Below, piece after piece: positions 1-8,100 of a stretch of DNA of 20,518 bases. The notes beneath the pieces are model-generated. The model saw only the letters and a program-made list of their open reading frames with translations. It was not told the DNA's origin and searched no databases. Numbering within the stretch: the stretch's first letter is position 1; the number at the start of each line of letters is the position of its first letter. This DNA is from Thermoplasmata archaeon (GTDB taxonomy: Archaea; Thermoplasmatota; Thermoplasmata; Thermoplasmatales; Thermoplasmataceae). The stretch is taken from positions 1-20,518 of the forward strand of contig JAKARU010000006.1 of assembly GCA_021819225.1 (NCBI GenBank). The letters run 5' to 3'. The translations under genes were made by a program, and so were the position numbers.

Positions 1-1121
1 ATCTTGCTTCTCACTCCTCTTTTATTGAGTAATTCATCCACAAGATTCCTTAGATCGCTTCTCTTGACGCCAGCCTCAATGAATTTAACAGGTATGTCTC
101 TCTGCATTCTCTGGACTCTTATCCAGGGTGGCATTTCCTTCATAAAGTTAAAAAGCAGCTCCGCTGCCTCTTCTGTTTCCATTGGAGAATACTCCCCATT
201 TTTCCACATATTGTAGAGCCTGGTTCCCTTTACAACAAGCGTGGGGTATATCTTGAGCATGTCCGGCTTGAATTTCTCATCATTCACCATTCTCCTGAAA
301 CTCTCGAGATCCTTTTGAAAATCCGATCCAAGCATTCCGGGCATTACGTGATAAACGATCTTCAGACCGGCATTCTTTGAGAGGAGGGTAGACCTTGTAA
401 TCTCATCAATTCCATGCCCTCTGTGGTTTATCCTCAAGACGTCCTCATTGATTATCTGGGCACCCAGTTCAACTTTAGTTGTTCCATAGTTAAGTGCCAC
501 CTCTATGTCCTTTTCCATGAACCAGTCCGGCTTTGTCTCAACCGTCAGCCCTATGCATCTTCTCCGTGTGGTTTCATTTATTGCAATGCTTTCATCAAGC
601 GATGCGGCCACACTCCCATTCATTCCATCAAGGCAGCCCTTGACAAAATTTTCCTGGTATTCCCTGCTTCTTGCTGTGAATGTTCCCCCCATGATTATCA
701 GGTCAACCTTCGACGTATCATGTCCAATGGTTTCGAGTTGCTTGAGCCTGTTAAATGTTATGCTGAAAGGATCATAGTTATTCATTCTCCCCCTCAGGGC
801 AGAGGGCTCGTAACCTGTATAAGCCTGAGGAGAATTGTTTTCCATACCTCCGGGGCAAAAAATACATCTTCCATGAGGGCAGATTTCTGGGGAGGTCATT
901 GCAGCGACAACAGCAACACCCGAGATGGTCCTTGTGGGCTTCAGCCTCAAGATATCTCCTGCCTTCTTATCAAGATACCCTGAATTTAATATTTCAGAAT
1001 TTGAAGGAACCCTGTCCATGCCATATTTCTTTGAAAGTTTAACCTTGATCTTTTGAAGCTGTTCGCCGTTCGCAATTTCACCGGAACTTATCTTCTCAGA
1101 TATCTCTTCGTAAATGTTCAT
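1..1121 (-). CDS. elp3: Elp3 radical-SAM/GNAT tRNA-modification enzyme, N-terminal part (cut by window edge)
   Basis: Reading the minus strand from 1121 to the left edge gives about 373 residues of Elp3, which uses radical SAM chemistry and acetyl-CoA to modify the wobble uridine (cm5U family) of tRNAs in the cytoplasm. The radical-SAM cysteine motif CPHGRCIFCPGG is present (Cys about 81, 86, 89, spacing CX4CX2C). It is followed by typical Elp3 segments such as TRSREYQE-like and VETKPDW (about residues 200-260) and the KIYPTLVVKGT stretch. The C-terminal acetyltransferase domain lies outside the window. An in-frame ATG at 1133 would add four residues (MFSG); 1121 fits a TATA-like box about 29 bases upstream slightly better. 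The reading frame is open throughout. Identity is very secure; the exact start is not. Confidence 0.93.
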   Translation of the reverse strand, partial: MNIYEEISEKISSGEIANGEQLQKIKVKLSKKYGMDRVPSNSEILNSGYLDKKAGDILRLKPTRTISGVAVVAAMTSPEICPHGRCIFCPGGMENNSPQAYTGYEPSALRGRMNNYDPFSITFNRLKQLETIGHDTSKVDLIIMGGTFTARSREYQENFVKGCLDGMNGSVAASLDESIAINETTRRRCIGLTVETKPDWFMEKDIEVALNYGTTKVELGAQIINEDVLRINHRGHGIDEITRSTLLSKNAGLKIVYHVMPGMLGSDFQKDLESFRRMVNDEKFKPDMLKIYPTLVVKGTRLYNMWKNGEYSPMETEEAAELLFNFMKEMPPWIRVQRMQRDIPVKFIEAGVKRSDLRNLVDELLNKRGVRSK

Positions 1122-1145
1122 TCCTGAAAACATTATAACTAATAA

Positions 1146-1155
1146 GAATTTAAAG
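1146..1155 (-). promoter_or_regulatory. TATA-like box for elp3
   Basis: On the minus strand the sequence CTTTAAATTC sits about 29 bases upstream of the ATG at 1121 and 17 upstream of the ATG at 1133. An archaeal TATA box is usually centred about 25 bases before the transcription start, so this would give a leaderless or nearly leaderless mRNA. It is a weak match and is inferred from position and composition only. Confidence 0.35.
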
Positions 1156-1425
1156 AAATTGAATCAATCACTGTTCTGTTCAAATTCCGTCTCCTGATAA
1201 TCTTTACACATGGTGCCAGGCAAGAGAATCTCCATATGACGTTGAACTCAAAGGCATGAATCCTGTCAAAACGCATTTCCACACCGAACTGCAGGTTGAT
1301 AAATAAGGGATAATAAGGATTTATCAATCCTGAATCGCCGTCATTTGCATATAACTGTTGGCAATGTAGTGCCATTCGGGAAAGGAAGATACCTGCATGA
1401 CATTTTTTCAACAGATATAGAAATC
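1156..1425. other. Intergenic stretch between divergent elp3 and adenosine-specific kinase gene
   Basis: About 300 bases separate the divergent elp3 and kinase genes. A 90-codon minus-strand frame (1139-1411) exists, but its product is rich in Cys, His and Arg, lacks recognisable motifs and starts next to the kinase promoter. I treat it as noncoding. I see no repeat, RNA gene or strong hairpin here. Confidence 0.5.
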
Positions 1426-1434
1426 AAATTATAT
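1426..1434 (+). promoter_or_regulatory. TATA box of the adenosine-specific kinase/tRNA-Arg unit
   Basis: AAATTATAT is centred 25 bases before the ATG at 1455, the geometry expected for a leaderless archaeal mRNA starting at that ATG. This placement is the main reason for preferring 1455 over the in-frame ATG at 1437, which lies too close to the box. Confidence 0.5.
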
Positions 1435-1454
1435 CAATGATCAATGTAAGAGAG

Positions 1455-1940
1455 ATGGGAACGATTGAAACTGTAAAGATCGATTTTCCGGATGGGGCAA
1501 ATGTTATTCTCGGCTATTCCCACTTCATCAAGACAATTGAGGATCTCGAGGAAATAATACGGACAGTGCGTCCTGACGCCATTTATGCTATAGGGTTTTC
1601 AGAGGCATCTGGTGACAGGCTCGTGAGATATGAGGGAAACGACAGCTCCTTGATTGATATTGCCATAAAGAATATCAACAGGATAGGTGCAGGACATACA
1701 TTCATTATAATCCTGAAAAACGTCTTTCCCATTGCGATTCTCAACCAGATCAAGCAGTGCCAGGAAGTGGGCAGAATTTTCGCGGCCACAGCGAATCCCC
1801 TCGACGTGATAGTTTACAGGGAAGGGGACAGGGCAGGTGTTCTAGGCGTTCTGGATGGTTTCAGTCCTGTTGGAACAGAGAACGATGCAGACAGGGAAAA
1901 GAGGAAGGAGTTGCTTCGCAGGATAGGATATAAAAAATAG
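1455..1940 (+). CDS. Adenosine-specific kinase family protein (DUF355 / Adenosine_kin)
   Basis: A 161-residue cytoplasmic protein matching, from memory of the family, the archaeal adenosine-specific kinase fold (PF04008, formerly DUF355) along its full length. Hallmarks visible are GYSHFIKTIEDL near residue 20, FSEASGDRLVRYEGND near 50-65, IGAGHTFIIILKN near 78-90, RIFAATANP near 108-116 and GVLGVLDGFSP near 128-138. The family binds AMP/adenosine; its physiological role is poorly defined. Start choice: an ATG at 1437 adds six residues, but family members begin close to MGTIETVKIDFPDG and the TATA-like box at 1426-1434 is 25 bases from 1455. The TAG stop at 1938-1940 overlaps the 5' end of the tRNA-Arg gene, so the two probably share a transcript. 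Confidence 0.88.
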   Translation: MGTIETVKIDFPDGANVILGYSHFIKTIEDLEEIIRTVRPDAIYAIGFSEASGDRLVRYEGNDSSLIDIAIKNINRIGAGHTFIIILKNVFPIAILNQIKQCQEVGRIFAATANPLDVIVYREGDRAGVLGVLDGFSPVGTENDADREKRKELLRRIGYKK

Positions 1941-2010
1941 GCTCGTGGTGTAAGGGATATCATTTGGGCCTCCGGAGCCCACGATCCGGGTTCAAATCCC
2001 GGCGGGCCTG
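1939..2010 (+). tRNA. tRNA-Arg (anticodon CCG)
   Basis: A full cloverleaf can be folded. Acceptor stem 1939-1945 (AGGCTCG) pairs with 2003-2009 (CGGGCCT) over seven pairs, one of them T-G, with discriminator G at 2010. The anticodon stem is TGGGC (1965-1969) with GCCCA (1977-1981), around loop CTCCGGA with anticodon CCG at 1972-1974, which reads CGG Arg codons. The T arm is CCGGG-TTCAAAT-CCCGG (1986-2002). The D stem is short, with three pairs. No intron and no encoded CCA. The first two bases are also the last two of the upstream gene's TAG stop, and the convergent ABC gene ends only nine bases beyond the 3' end. No separate promoter is evident, so expression probably depends on the upstream promoter. 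Confidence 0.93.
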
Positions 2011-2019
2011 TCTCCAATT

Positions 2020-2931
2020 TCAGCTTGAATTTCTGTTTTTTGAGAAATAAAAATCTTCAACTGTGGGTTTTTCAATCTTGAATGTTGTTATCTTATATCC
2101 GTTTTTAACGAGAGCTGAATTAAGGTCTTCCGCCTTCTCTCCAGAATTGCATGTTATTTCATACCGGCTACCTATCCTCTTTACCTCCCCAAGGGTAGAC
2201 AGAAGTTCACCAAGTGAATCGTCAGGATTCTTGACCTCTACTGTAATCTTAAGTATTTCAGACTTTTCAAGTGAATCTTTTGAAATGGTATCTACGATCT
2301 TCCCCTTCTCTATCAATATAACTTCATCGGCAACGCTTTCAAGTTCCTTCAGGATGTGAGATGAAACTATCACTGTCTTACCCCTCATTTTCTCCTTGAT
2401 GATGAAGTCGCTGATCATCCTTATTCCATCCGGGTCAAATCCGTTGTAAGGTTCGTCCATGAGGATGTTTTCCGGGTCATTCAGGACTGCAAAAGCCAGG
2501 GATACCCTCCTTCTCTGTCCAAGGGATAATCTCCTCATGGATTTATTCCATATCTTCTCATCAACACCAAACCGCCTCATCAATTCCATCCCCCTCATCC
2601 TTGCTTCCTGATTGGTAAGTCCCCTGAAGACACCGAAATATTCAAATTGATCTATGATCCTCCAGTAACCGTTCAGTATTGATGAGTCAGGCATCCAGCC
2701 AACCCGCATGAGGGCTTCTTCCTTTTCTTTGATTATGTCAAAATTGTCTACTGATATGGACCCATAGGTTTGGGTATGAGAACCGGAGAGCATCCTTATG
2801 AGTGTTGTTTTTCCGGCGCCATTAGACCCAACTATACCATAAACATGCCCTCCTTCGAAGGTATAACTTATCTGTTTAACTCCCTCCATGGATCGCCCAT
2901 ATACCTTTGAAACGTTCTGAAGTTGTATCAT
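2020..2931 (-). CDS. ABC transporter ATP-binding protein (CcmA/ABC-2 type)
   Basis: A 303-residue ABC ATPase, the cytoplasmic energy-coupling subunit of an exporter-like ABC-2 system. Walker A GSNGAGKTT is at about 35-43, signature LSLGQ at 135-139, Walker B ILMDEP at 156-161 and the H-loop His at about 192 (SSHILKE). The Q-loop position reads GWMPD, with Asp in place of the usual Gln/Glu. The 80 residues after the core resemble the C-terminal extension of ABC-2 type ATPases. It lies 24 bases after the DUF3501 gene and is probably cotranscribed with it and rubrerythrin. No permease follows: the next feature is the convergent tRNA-Arg. Its membrane partner must be elsewhere, and the substrate cannot be told. 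ATG start at 2931; a TTTTATATC element just upstream could give a secondary transcript. Confidence 0.9.
   Translation of the reverse strand: MIQLQNVSKVYGRSMEGVKQISYTFEGGHVYGIVGSNGAGKTTLIRMLSGSHTQTYGSISVDNFDIIKEKEEALMRVGWMPDSSILNGYWRIIDQFEYFGVFRGLTNQEARMRGMELMRRFGVDEKIWNKSMRRLSLGQRRRVSLAFAVLNDPENILMDEPYNGFDPDGIRMISDFIIKEKMRGKTVIVSSHILKELESVADEVILIEKGKIVDTISKDSLEKSEILKITVEVKNPDDSLGELLSTLGEVKRIGSRYEITCNSGEKAEDLNSALVKNGYKITTFKIEKPTVEDFYFSKNRNSS
2036..2041 (+). terminator. T-run downstream of tRNA-Arg
   Basis: A run of six Ts lies 26 bases after the tRNA 3' end. Archaeal RNA polymerase commonly terminates at T-runs. It lies inside the last codons of the convergent ABC ATPase gene. No hairpin is needed or seen. 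Positional inference only. Confidence 0.3.
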
Positions 2932-2955
2932 TCTGACTGATATAAAAGAAAGTAA

Positions 2956-3525
2956 TTAATATATTTCCTTTTTAAGTTTTTCAAGCAAAGATTCAGGTAT
3001 TTGTGCGGTTTCGCTGTAATTCCTGTGTTTTGTCGATATGAAGGCGTTTTTGGATGCCCTGAATTTTTCAGATTCAGCCATGGAAAGCCTGATCTTCAGG
3101 TATTGAAGAGTTGACTCAAGCGTCTCTGTTGATCTTCCTTCCTCAGGAATACATTTGATCTCACTGTCCCCATAAATAAGATAAACGCTGTCCTCTATGC
3201 CAACAAGTCTTGTCATTTCCTTGAGAAGCGTCTTCTCATCACTTATCTCAATGAACATCGTGACGCTGAACTCGTTCTTTTCAGGCATGAGCTTGTTGTA
3301 GGTCTCAAGGAGGTGGTCAATCTCCCTCTCATCATGGACGTTCTCCACAAATATCATTTCATTGATCTGGTTCAGGATTGTATCCCTGTTTTCGAAAAGG
3401 AAACTGAATGTCTTTGAAACAATTCTCCTTTCCTTCTTCACTTCAATAATCCTTCTTCTTTCCTCGTTCAAGATTTTTGAATATTGTTCAGGGGTGTATA
3501 AATCACCCCTCCTTATCATTTCCAT
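2956..3525 (-). CDS. DUF3501 family protein
   Basis: A 189-residue soluble protein that I recognise as DUF3501 (PF12007). The N-terminal MIRRGDLYTPEQY, the basic KKERRIV stretch and LFENRDTILNQINEM at about 43-57 match the family signature, followed by a conserved LVGIEDSVYLIYG segment near 107-119. Function is unknown. From general knowledge, family members often sit beside rubrerythrin genes, and here it begins only four bases after the rubrerythrin stop, so translational coupling is likely. That points to a role linked to rubrerythrin, perhaps in peroxide defence or redox-metal handling, but this is inference. ATG at 3525 is preferred; an in-frame ATG two codons later is possible. Length is normal for the family. 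Confidence 0.82.
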   Translation of the reverse strand: MEMIRRGDLYTPEQYSKILNEERRRIIEVKKERRIVSKTFSFLFENRDTILNQINEMIFVENVHDEREIDHLLETYNKLMPEKNEFSVTMFIEISDEKTLLKEMTRLVGIEDSVYLIYGDSEIKCIPEEGRSTETLESTLQYLKIRLSMAESEKFRASKNAFISTKHRNYSETAQIPESLLEKLKKEIY

Positions 3526-3529
3526 CTTA

Positions 3530-3952
3530 TCACTGTTTTGTCAATTCGCTGAGTGTCTTTTCGTATTTAGTGGCGTGAGATTTCTCGGCTTTTGATAGGA
3601 CTTCAAACCAGTGTGCTATTTCTTCAAACCCTTCCTCTCTTGCAACCTTTGCAAATCCTGGATACATCTGACTGTATTCGTACGTCTCCCCTGCAATGGC
3701 AGACTTGAGGTTCTGTTCGGTTGTTCCTATTGGTTCTCCTGTTACGGGGTCACCAACTGCCTGGAGATACTTGAGATGTCCGAATGCGTGAGCTGTCTCG
3801 CCATCGGCTGTTGATCTGAATACAGCAGATATCTCCTGCTGGCCTTCCTCATCTGCCTTCTGCGCAAAGTAAAGATATCTCCTGTTTGCCTGACTCTCTC
3901 CTGCGAAACCTGCCTTCAGGTTTTCCAGTGTCTTACTATTTTTCAATTCCAT
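3530..3952 (-). CDS. Rubrerythrin-like di-iron protein without rubredoxin domain
   Basis: A 140-residue four-helix ferritin-like protein. The two ExxH-type helices and the GET-x-E helix supply the expected di-iron ligands: Glu19 (AGESQANRRY), Glu52 and His55 (DGETAHA), Glu89 and Glu92 (GETYEY), Glu123 and His126 (KAEKSHA). Classical rubrerythrins (about 190 residues) carry a C-terminal rubredoxin domain with four cysteines. This protein has none and ends after the helical bundle, like sulerythrin of Sulfolobus. The probable role is NAD(P)H-dependent or rubredoxin-dependent peroxide reduction in the cytoplasm. It is the first gene of the unit with DUF3501 and the ABC ATPase, and has an unusually clear Shine-Dalgarno sequence and TATA box, which suggests strong expression. 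Confidence 0.92.
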   Translation of the reverse strand: MELKNSKTLENLKAGFAGESQANRRYLYFAQKADEEGQQEISAVFRSTADGETAHAFGHLKYLQAVGDPVTGEPIGTTEQNLKSAIAGETYEYSQMYPGFAKVAREEGFEEIAHWFEVLSKAEKSHATKYEKTLSELTKQ

Positions 3953-3956
3953 TCTT

Positions 3957-3990
3957 TCACCTCCTGAACATTACTTTGTTATATATCTAA
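3957..3990 (-). promoter_or_regulatory. Promoter and Shine-Dalgarno site of rubrerythrin
   Basis: On the minus strand AGGAGGTGA (3957-3965) lies four bases before the ATG at 3952 and is a near-perfect complement to the 3' end of 16S rRNA. A TATA-like element, TTAGATATATAAC (about 3979-3991), lies about 33 bases from the ATG, which fits a short leader containing the Shine-Dalgarno site. It contrasts with the leaderless layout of most genes in this window. Confidence 0.65.
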
Positions 3991-4018
3991 TTTTGTGTTA
4001 CTTATTATCAGATAATAT

Positions 4019-5167
4019 TTACTCTAAATTAGCCCTTCCTGAAAGTAAGCTATAAATGGCCACATAAGTCGGCACTTCCTGGGAATTTTCAATATTCCAG
4101 TTTTCCCTGTTTAGTGTAATCCTGAACGGCCGATTCACTTTTATTCTGATTTCCCCGTCCATGAACTGCTTAGGTATTGCTTCAATGAGAGGATCAAAAT
4201 CCTTAAACCCATTTATGTCAACATTTATAACCTGAAAGCCTGTCTTACCATGAAGGCTGTAAGGAAATCTTATGAGTCTGTGAATATCCGTTGAAACAGG
4301 CTCATCAATCTCGCAGGATTCCGCATCTTTGAGGGCTGTTATGGTCCTTTCAAGCAACAAAATCTCATCATTCAGCAGATTCCGGTATTTTTCGTAACCC
4401 CTAGTGATGAGCATTTTTTTTCTTGACTCCACCCTCTCGTTCTGGTTCCTCTTGAAATATTCCCTGATCCTGTATGATAATTTTTCATCATCTATGGGAT
4501 TTTCGCCTGAGATGATCCCATTGAGATTTTCAACAAACTTCTGGTCTATTTCAGGTATCCACCCCTTCCCATAGAAGTGTTCCCGCGACACAGCCTCGAT
4601 CATGCCCTTGGCATTGAGACCTTCTCCCCTGACAAGATTTGAGATTTCTCTCCTTTGATCAGAATTCATTGAATACATGGCATCATTATTCACATGTACG
4701 TGGTATCCTCTTCCTCCTGAGAAATATAATGAGATATTATTTATATCAATATTCATGTAGCCCAACAAATATTTCTCTACCAGTCTCTGTGTATGTTTCT
4801 TAACCTCAGCGAGGATCTGCTCGTATGTAAGTTTTTCAGCCCCCCTTATATGGTCAGCGTCCAGATCAAAGATCAGCTCGGCTCCAAGCCATCCCTTATC
4901 CTTCATGCTTCTATTCTCGGGATTCCTGTAAGTTGCCACAGAATGGTACAGGTGCCGGGGAACCCTTTCTCTTAGAAACGAGAGCAGTTCACTTCTGTTT
5001 GGATCATCCCTTATCATAATATGTCTTGTCATTGTTCCTTTGAAAGGAATATATCCAATTTCCCTCTTAGAAAGTTCGGTAGCGTGAACCCTCCTCTCTG
5101 AAATATAATATTTCCTGAAATTTGTAATTAAATAATCTGTCTCATCCAATAATCGAAAATGATACAT
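4019..5167 (-). CDS. priS: DNA primase small (catalytic) subunit PriS
   Basis: A 382-residue archaeal/eukaryotic-type primase catalytic subunit, which makes primers with the PriL subunit at replication forks. Catalytic motif I is FDLDADH (Asp101 and Asp103), motif II SGGRGYHVH (about 150-158), and motif III contains Asp294 within STDIHRLIR, followed by the basic residues expected for nucleotide binding. The N-terminal YIPFKGTMTRH segment (about 39-49) is typical of thermoplasmatal PriS and supports the upstream ATG at 5167 over the internal Met at 46. Length is normal, and no obvious CXXC zinc knuckle is seen. It is transcribed away from the sedolisin gene with only 29 bases between starts. 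No priL gene is in the window. Confidence 0.93.
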   Translation of the reverse strand: MYHFRLLDETDYLITNFRKYYISERRVHATELSKREIGYIPFKGTMTRHIMIRDDPNRSELLSFLRERVPRHLYHSVATYRNPENRSMKDKGWLGAELIFDLDADHIRGAEKLTYEQILAEVKKHTQRLVEKYLLGYMNIDINNISLYFSGGRGYHVHVNNDAMYSMNSDQRREISNLVRGEGLNAKGMIEAVSREHFYGKGWIPEIDQKFVENLNGIISGENPIDDEKLSYRIREYFKRNQNERVESRKKMLITRGYEKYRNLLNDEILLLERTITALKDAESCEIDEPVSTDIHRLIRFPYSLHGKTGFQVINVDINGFKDFDPLIEAIPKQFMDGEIRIKVNRPFRITLNRENWNIENSQEVPTYVAIYSLLSGRANLE

Positions 5168-5196
5168 ATATTAATAAAATTTCCAATTGGGTTTTA
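5168..5196. promoter_or_regulatory. Compact divergent promoter, priS / sedolisin
   Basis: Only 29 bases separate the two divergent ATGs. For the sedolisin, the AT-rich ATATTAATAAAAT (about 5167-5180) is centred 24-25 bases before the ATG, as for a leaderless mRNA. For priS, the matching position (about 5190-5196) reads ATTAAAAC and overlaps the sedolisin start. The two transcription complexes would overlap, so the genes probably exclude each other at a given moment. Confidence 0.5.
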
Positions 5197-8100
5197 ATGA
5201 ATAAAAAAATAGTGTCACTTTTCCTGATCTTAATACTCTTAATTTCTTCACTGGTAGTCATCTATCAACCAGAAAACACTCCAAATCACGGCAAAGTGAA
5301 GGTTCTCATTCCATTGCAAAACTTCTCATCAATTAAAAATAAGTCAGGCGTCGATCCATGGTCTCTGATGGCAAATCCATGTATAGTATACAGGCCGGCA
5401 AGTTCATTTCCAAGCCAGGAGCCTCCTTTCTTCGCATCCCAGATTATGCAGGCCTATAACATTACTCCTCTTCATAACGAAGGGTATACCGGCCAGGGAT
5501 TGACTGTAGCGATTGTTGACGCATATGGAGACCCTTATTTGAACTACGATATATCATCGTTCAATGCCTATGAGGGCCTTCCATCTGCAAATATTTCTGT
5601 AATATATCCATTCAGCCTGCCCACAACCTACAATTTAAGCTGGGCTATTGAGACATCAACTGACGTTGAGTGGTTCCATGCAATTGCTCCTGCAGCAAAG
5701 ATCGATCTTGTTGTGGTTCCAAATGCAGCTGTTGGATATCTCCAGGCAGGAATAAATTACACTATCCAGAATCTGTCTGTAAATGAGATAAGCCTCAGCT
5801 GGGGAATCCCTGAAAGCGAGCTGGGGCAATCACTTGTTGACTCGTATAATGCTGCCTTCATGGAAGGTGTTGATAAAGGGATTGGAATATTCGCAGCTTC
5901 AGGAGATGCAGGAGCATTCGATGGCCAGAAGACTCCAACTGTTAATTTCCCCGCGGCAGATCCATATGTGACCTCCGTGGGAGGAACATCACTTTATCTC
6001 ATGGACGGAAAGTATGGTGAATATGCATGGTCGGGGAGTGGAGGAGGGTACAGCGATTATTTCAGCAATCCTGCATACCAGGTTGCACCTGGATTTTCTG
6101 CAACAAACCTCGGCGTTCCTGACATGTCAATGGATGCAAACCCAAATGTTGGAGGTGTTAGGGTTTTTGCTGGGGCAGGATGTTATGTAATTGGTGGAAC
6201 AAGCCTCGCCACTCCAATGTCCGCAGGCTCTGCAATTCTGATCTCACAGAGCCTCCATAGAAATATAGGCTTTCTCGCACCTTACCTGTACAGGATTGCA
6301 AACACAAACCAGTATGGCCGTGCAATTGTTCCGGTTTCTGATGGGAGTAACGGCTTCTACAGGGCAGATACACAGTGGAATCCAGTAACGGGACTCGGGT
6401 CAATGAATGTCGCTCTTCTCGCATCTGATATTGGAAAATTGACAGGTAATTACGGGGGTTCTGCTTATTATGGACTGGTGAGAAACAGTTCGTTTACAAT
6501 TTCAGCCAACGTTAACACATCTGTGGGCAGCATTTCACAGTCAGAGTCTGGGACTATAGGTATTGGGGTGTTCAGCAATATTTCCGGTAGTCAGGCGATT
6601 TCGGCCGGAATTAGGGAGAATAACTCAGGTTCCTACTTTTTTGCAAATGTCGGAAATCAGACTAACTTCTTCAGGCTCGTTCCAGGAAACCAATATATTA
6701 ACAACACAATATCTATCGCATTCAACATTTCCAAAGTCAGGATCAGTGACGGGAAGGTCTCATTTTCATATGTAGTTTTTCCATACGATATTTATGGTTC
6801 TGTGTTTAATTCCTTTGAATATGTATCCTCGGGGAATTATGATAAGCCGATTGCGATAAACGCAAGCATTTCAAACTACAAGATCGCCAGTGGTGGTGCA
6901 GCATCAAAGGAAATGGCCAGCATTGGAACATTTTCCATAGCTCCATTTTCTCAGGGAAATCTTTCAACCGTCGGGGTCAAGGCAAACGCGTTCAGGGTAA
7001 CTTTTTCTAATTCAAGCAACACACCACAGGAAACTTACCCTGTTGTGCCACAGATTTTCAGGATATTGCAGACATATCCTGCAGTATTAAACTTCTCCAC
7101 AAAAACCAGCTTCACCCTGAACAGTTTACCCTATCTAGGAGACTCTGTGAATCTCGGTTCCGGTGACTCGTATGTGCTGGAATATACATGGAAGGGAGTG
7201 AATGAAGAATTCAACATCTCGGTTCCATCATACTCCCAGCAGGATATTTCCCTGATCTATAATTCATCATGGTACTTCATGGGAAACTTTTCAGGAACCC
7301 TGGATTATCTTTCCCCCATACTGACTGGAAATAGCCTGGACTTCTCGAGAATAGGAATTGACAGCAACTTAACCCTATCTTCATTTGGGTTTTACCCATT
7401 TTCAAGCGCCGTCCCGGGAAGGCAATCATCCATACAACTAACGGAAAAAGAAGTAAATGTCTCAATCAATATATCGCCTGCGGATTCAAGGATAACTGCA
7501 CTTGGGAAAAACAGGACCTTTGAATATCCCTATCTTGAATCTCTCATACCGGAAAGTTATAACCTGAGTATCTCAGCAGGAGGTTTTCACACTTCAAATG
7601 TGGCCATAAAGCTGAATCCTGGAAAAGACATCATCTATGCCCCATACACCCTCAGAGGTAATGGAAATGGGTATTTTGTGAACGGCACGATTACAAATGA
7701 ATTCTACAGTGCCCTGGATGATATTTCCGTCCCGATTCGTGGGGCAATGATTCAATATAACAGCACGGACTATGCATATACGGATATTAATGGGCAGTTC
7801 AGCATCTGGGTTCCTGCGGGACACGACAGATTGTCATTTTCCAGCCCCTATTTCCAGAATTACACTTATGCAGTCAACGTTACAGGGAACATGGATCTGA
7901 ACGAATCTCTCTATCCGGTCGATCACACTCTGAGTAAATTCCCCCCACAGGTCTCAATAACACGGGTTATTCCACTTCTTTTTTTCACATCCTATATTTC
8001 ATGGAGAACAAACATTGCGAAGGACATAAAATATTTCATAATTAATTACAGGCCTTCGGGGCAGAAGTCATGGAACCAGCTGAAGATTAATTCCAACACA

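Noticed and set aside
414..983. Long plus-strand ORF of 189 codons
   Set aside because: It is antisense to elp3, whose minus-strand frame has the radical-SAM motif and is open throughout; the plus-strand product is full of Cys and Arg with no motifs.
1139..1411. Minus-strand ORF of 90 codons between elp3 and the kinase gene
   Set aside because: No recognisable motif, an unusual composition, and it covers the putative elp3 promoter.
3490..3525. Shine-Dalgarno-like AAGGAGGGGTGA inside the start of the DUF3501 gene
   Set aside because: It lies after the ATG and codes for a conserved RRGD segment; no suitable start codon follows at the right distance.
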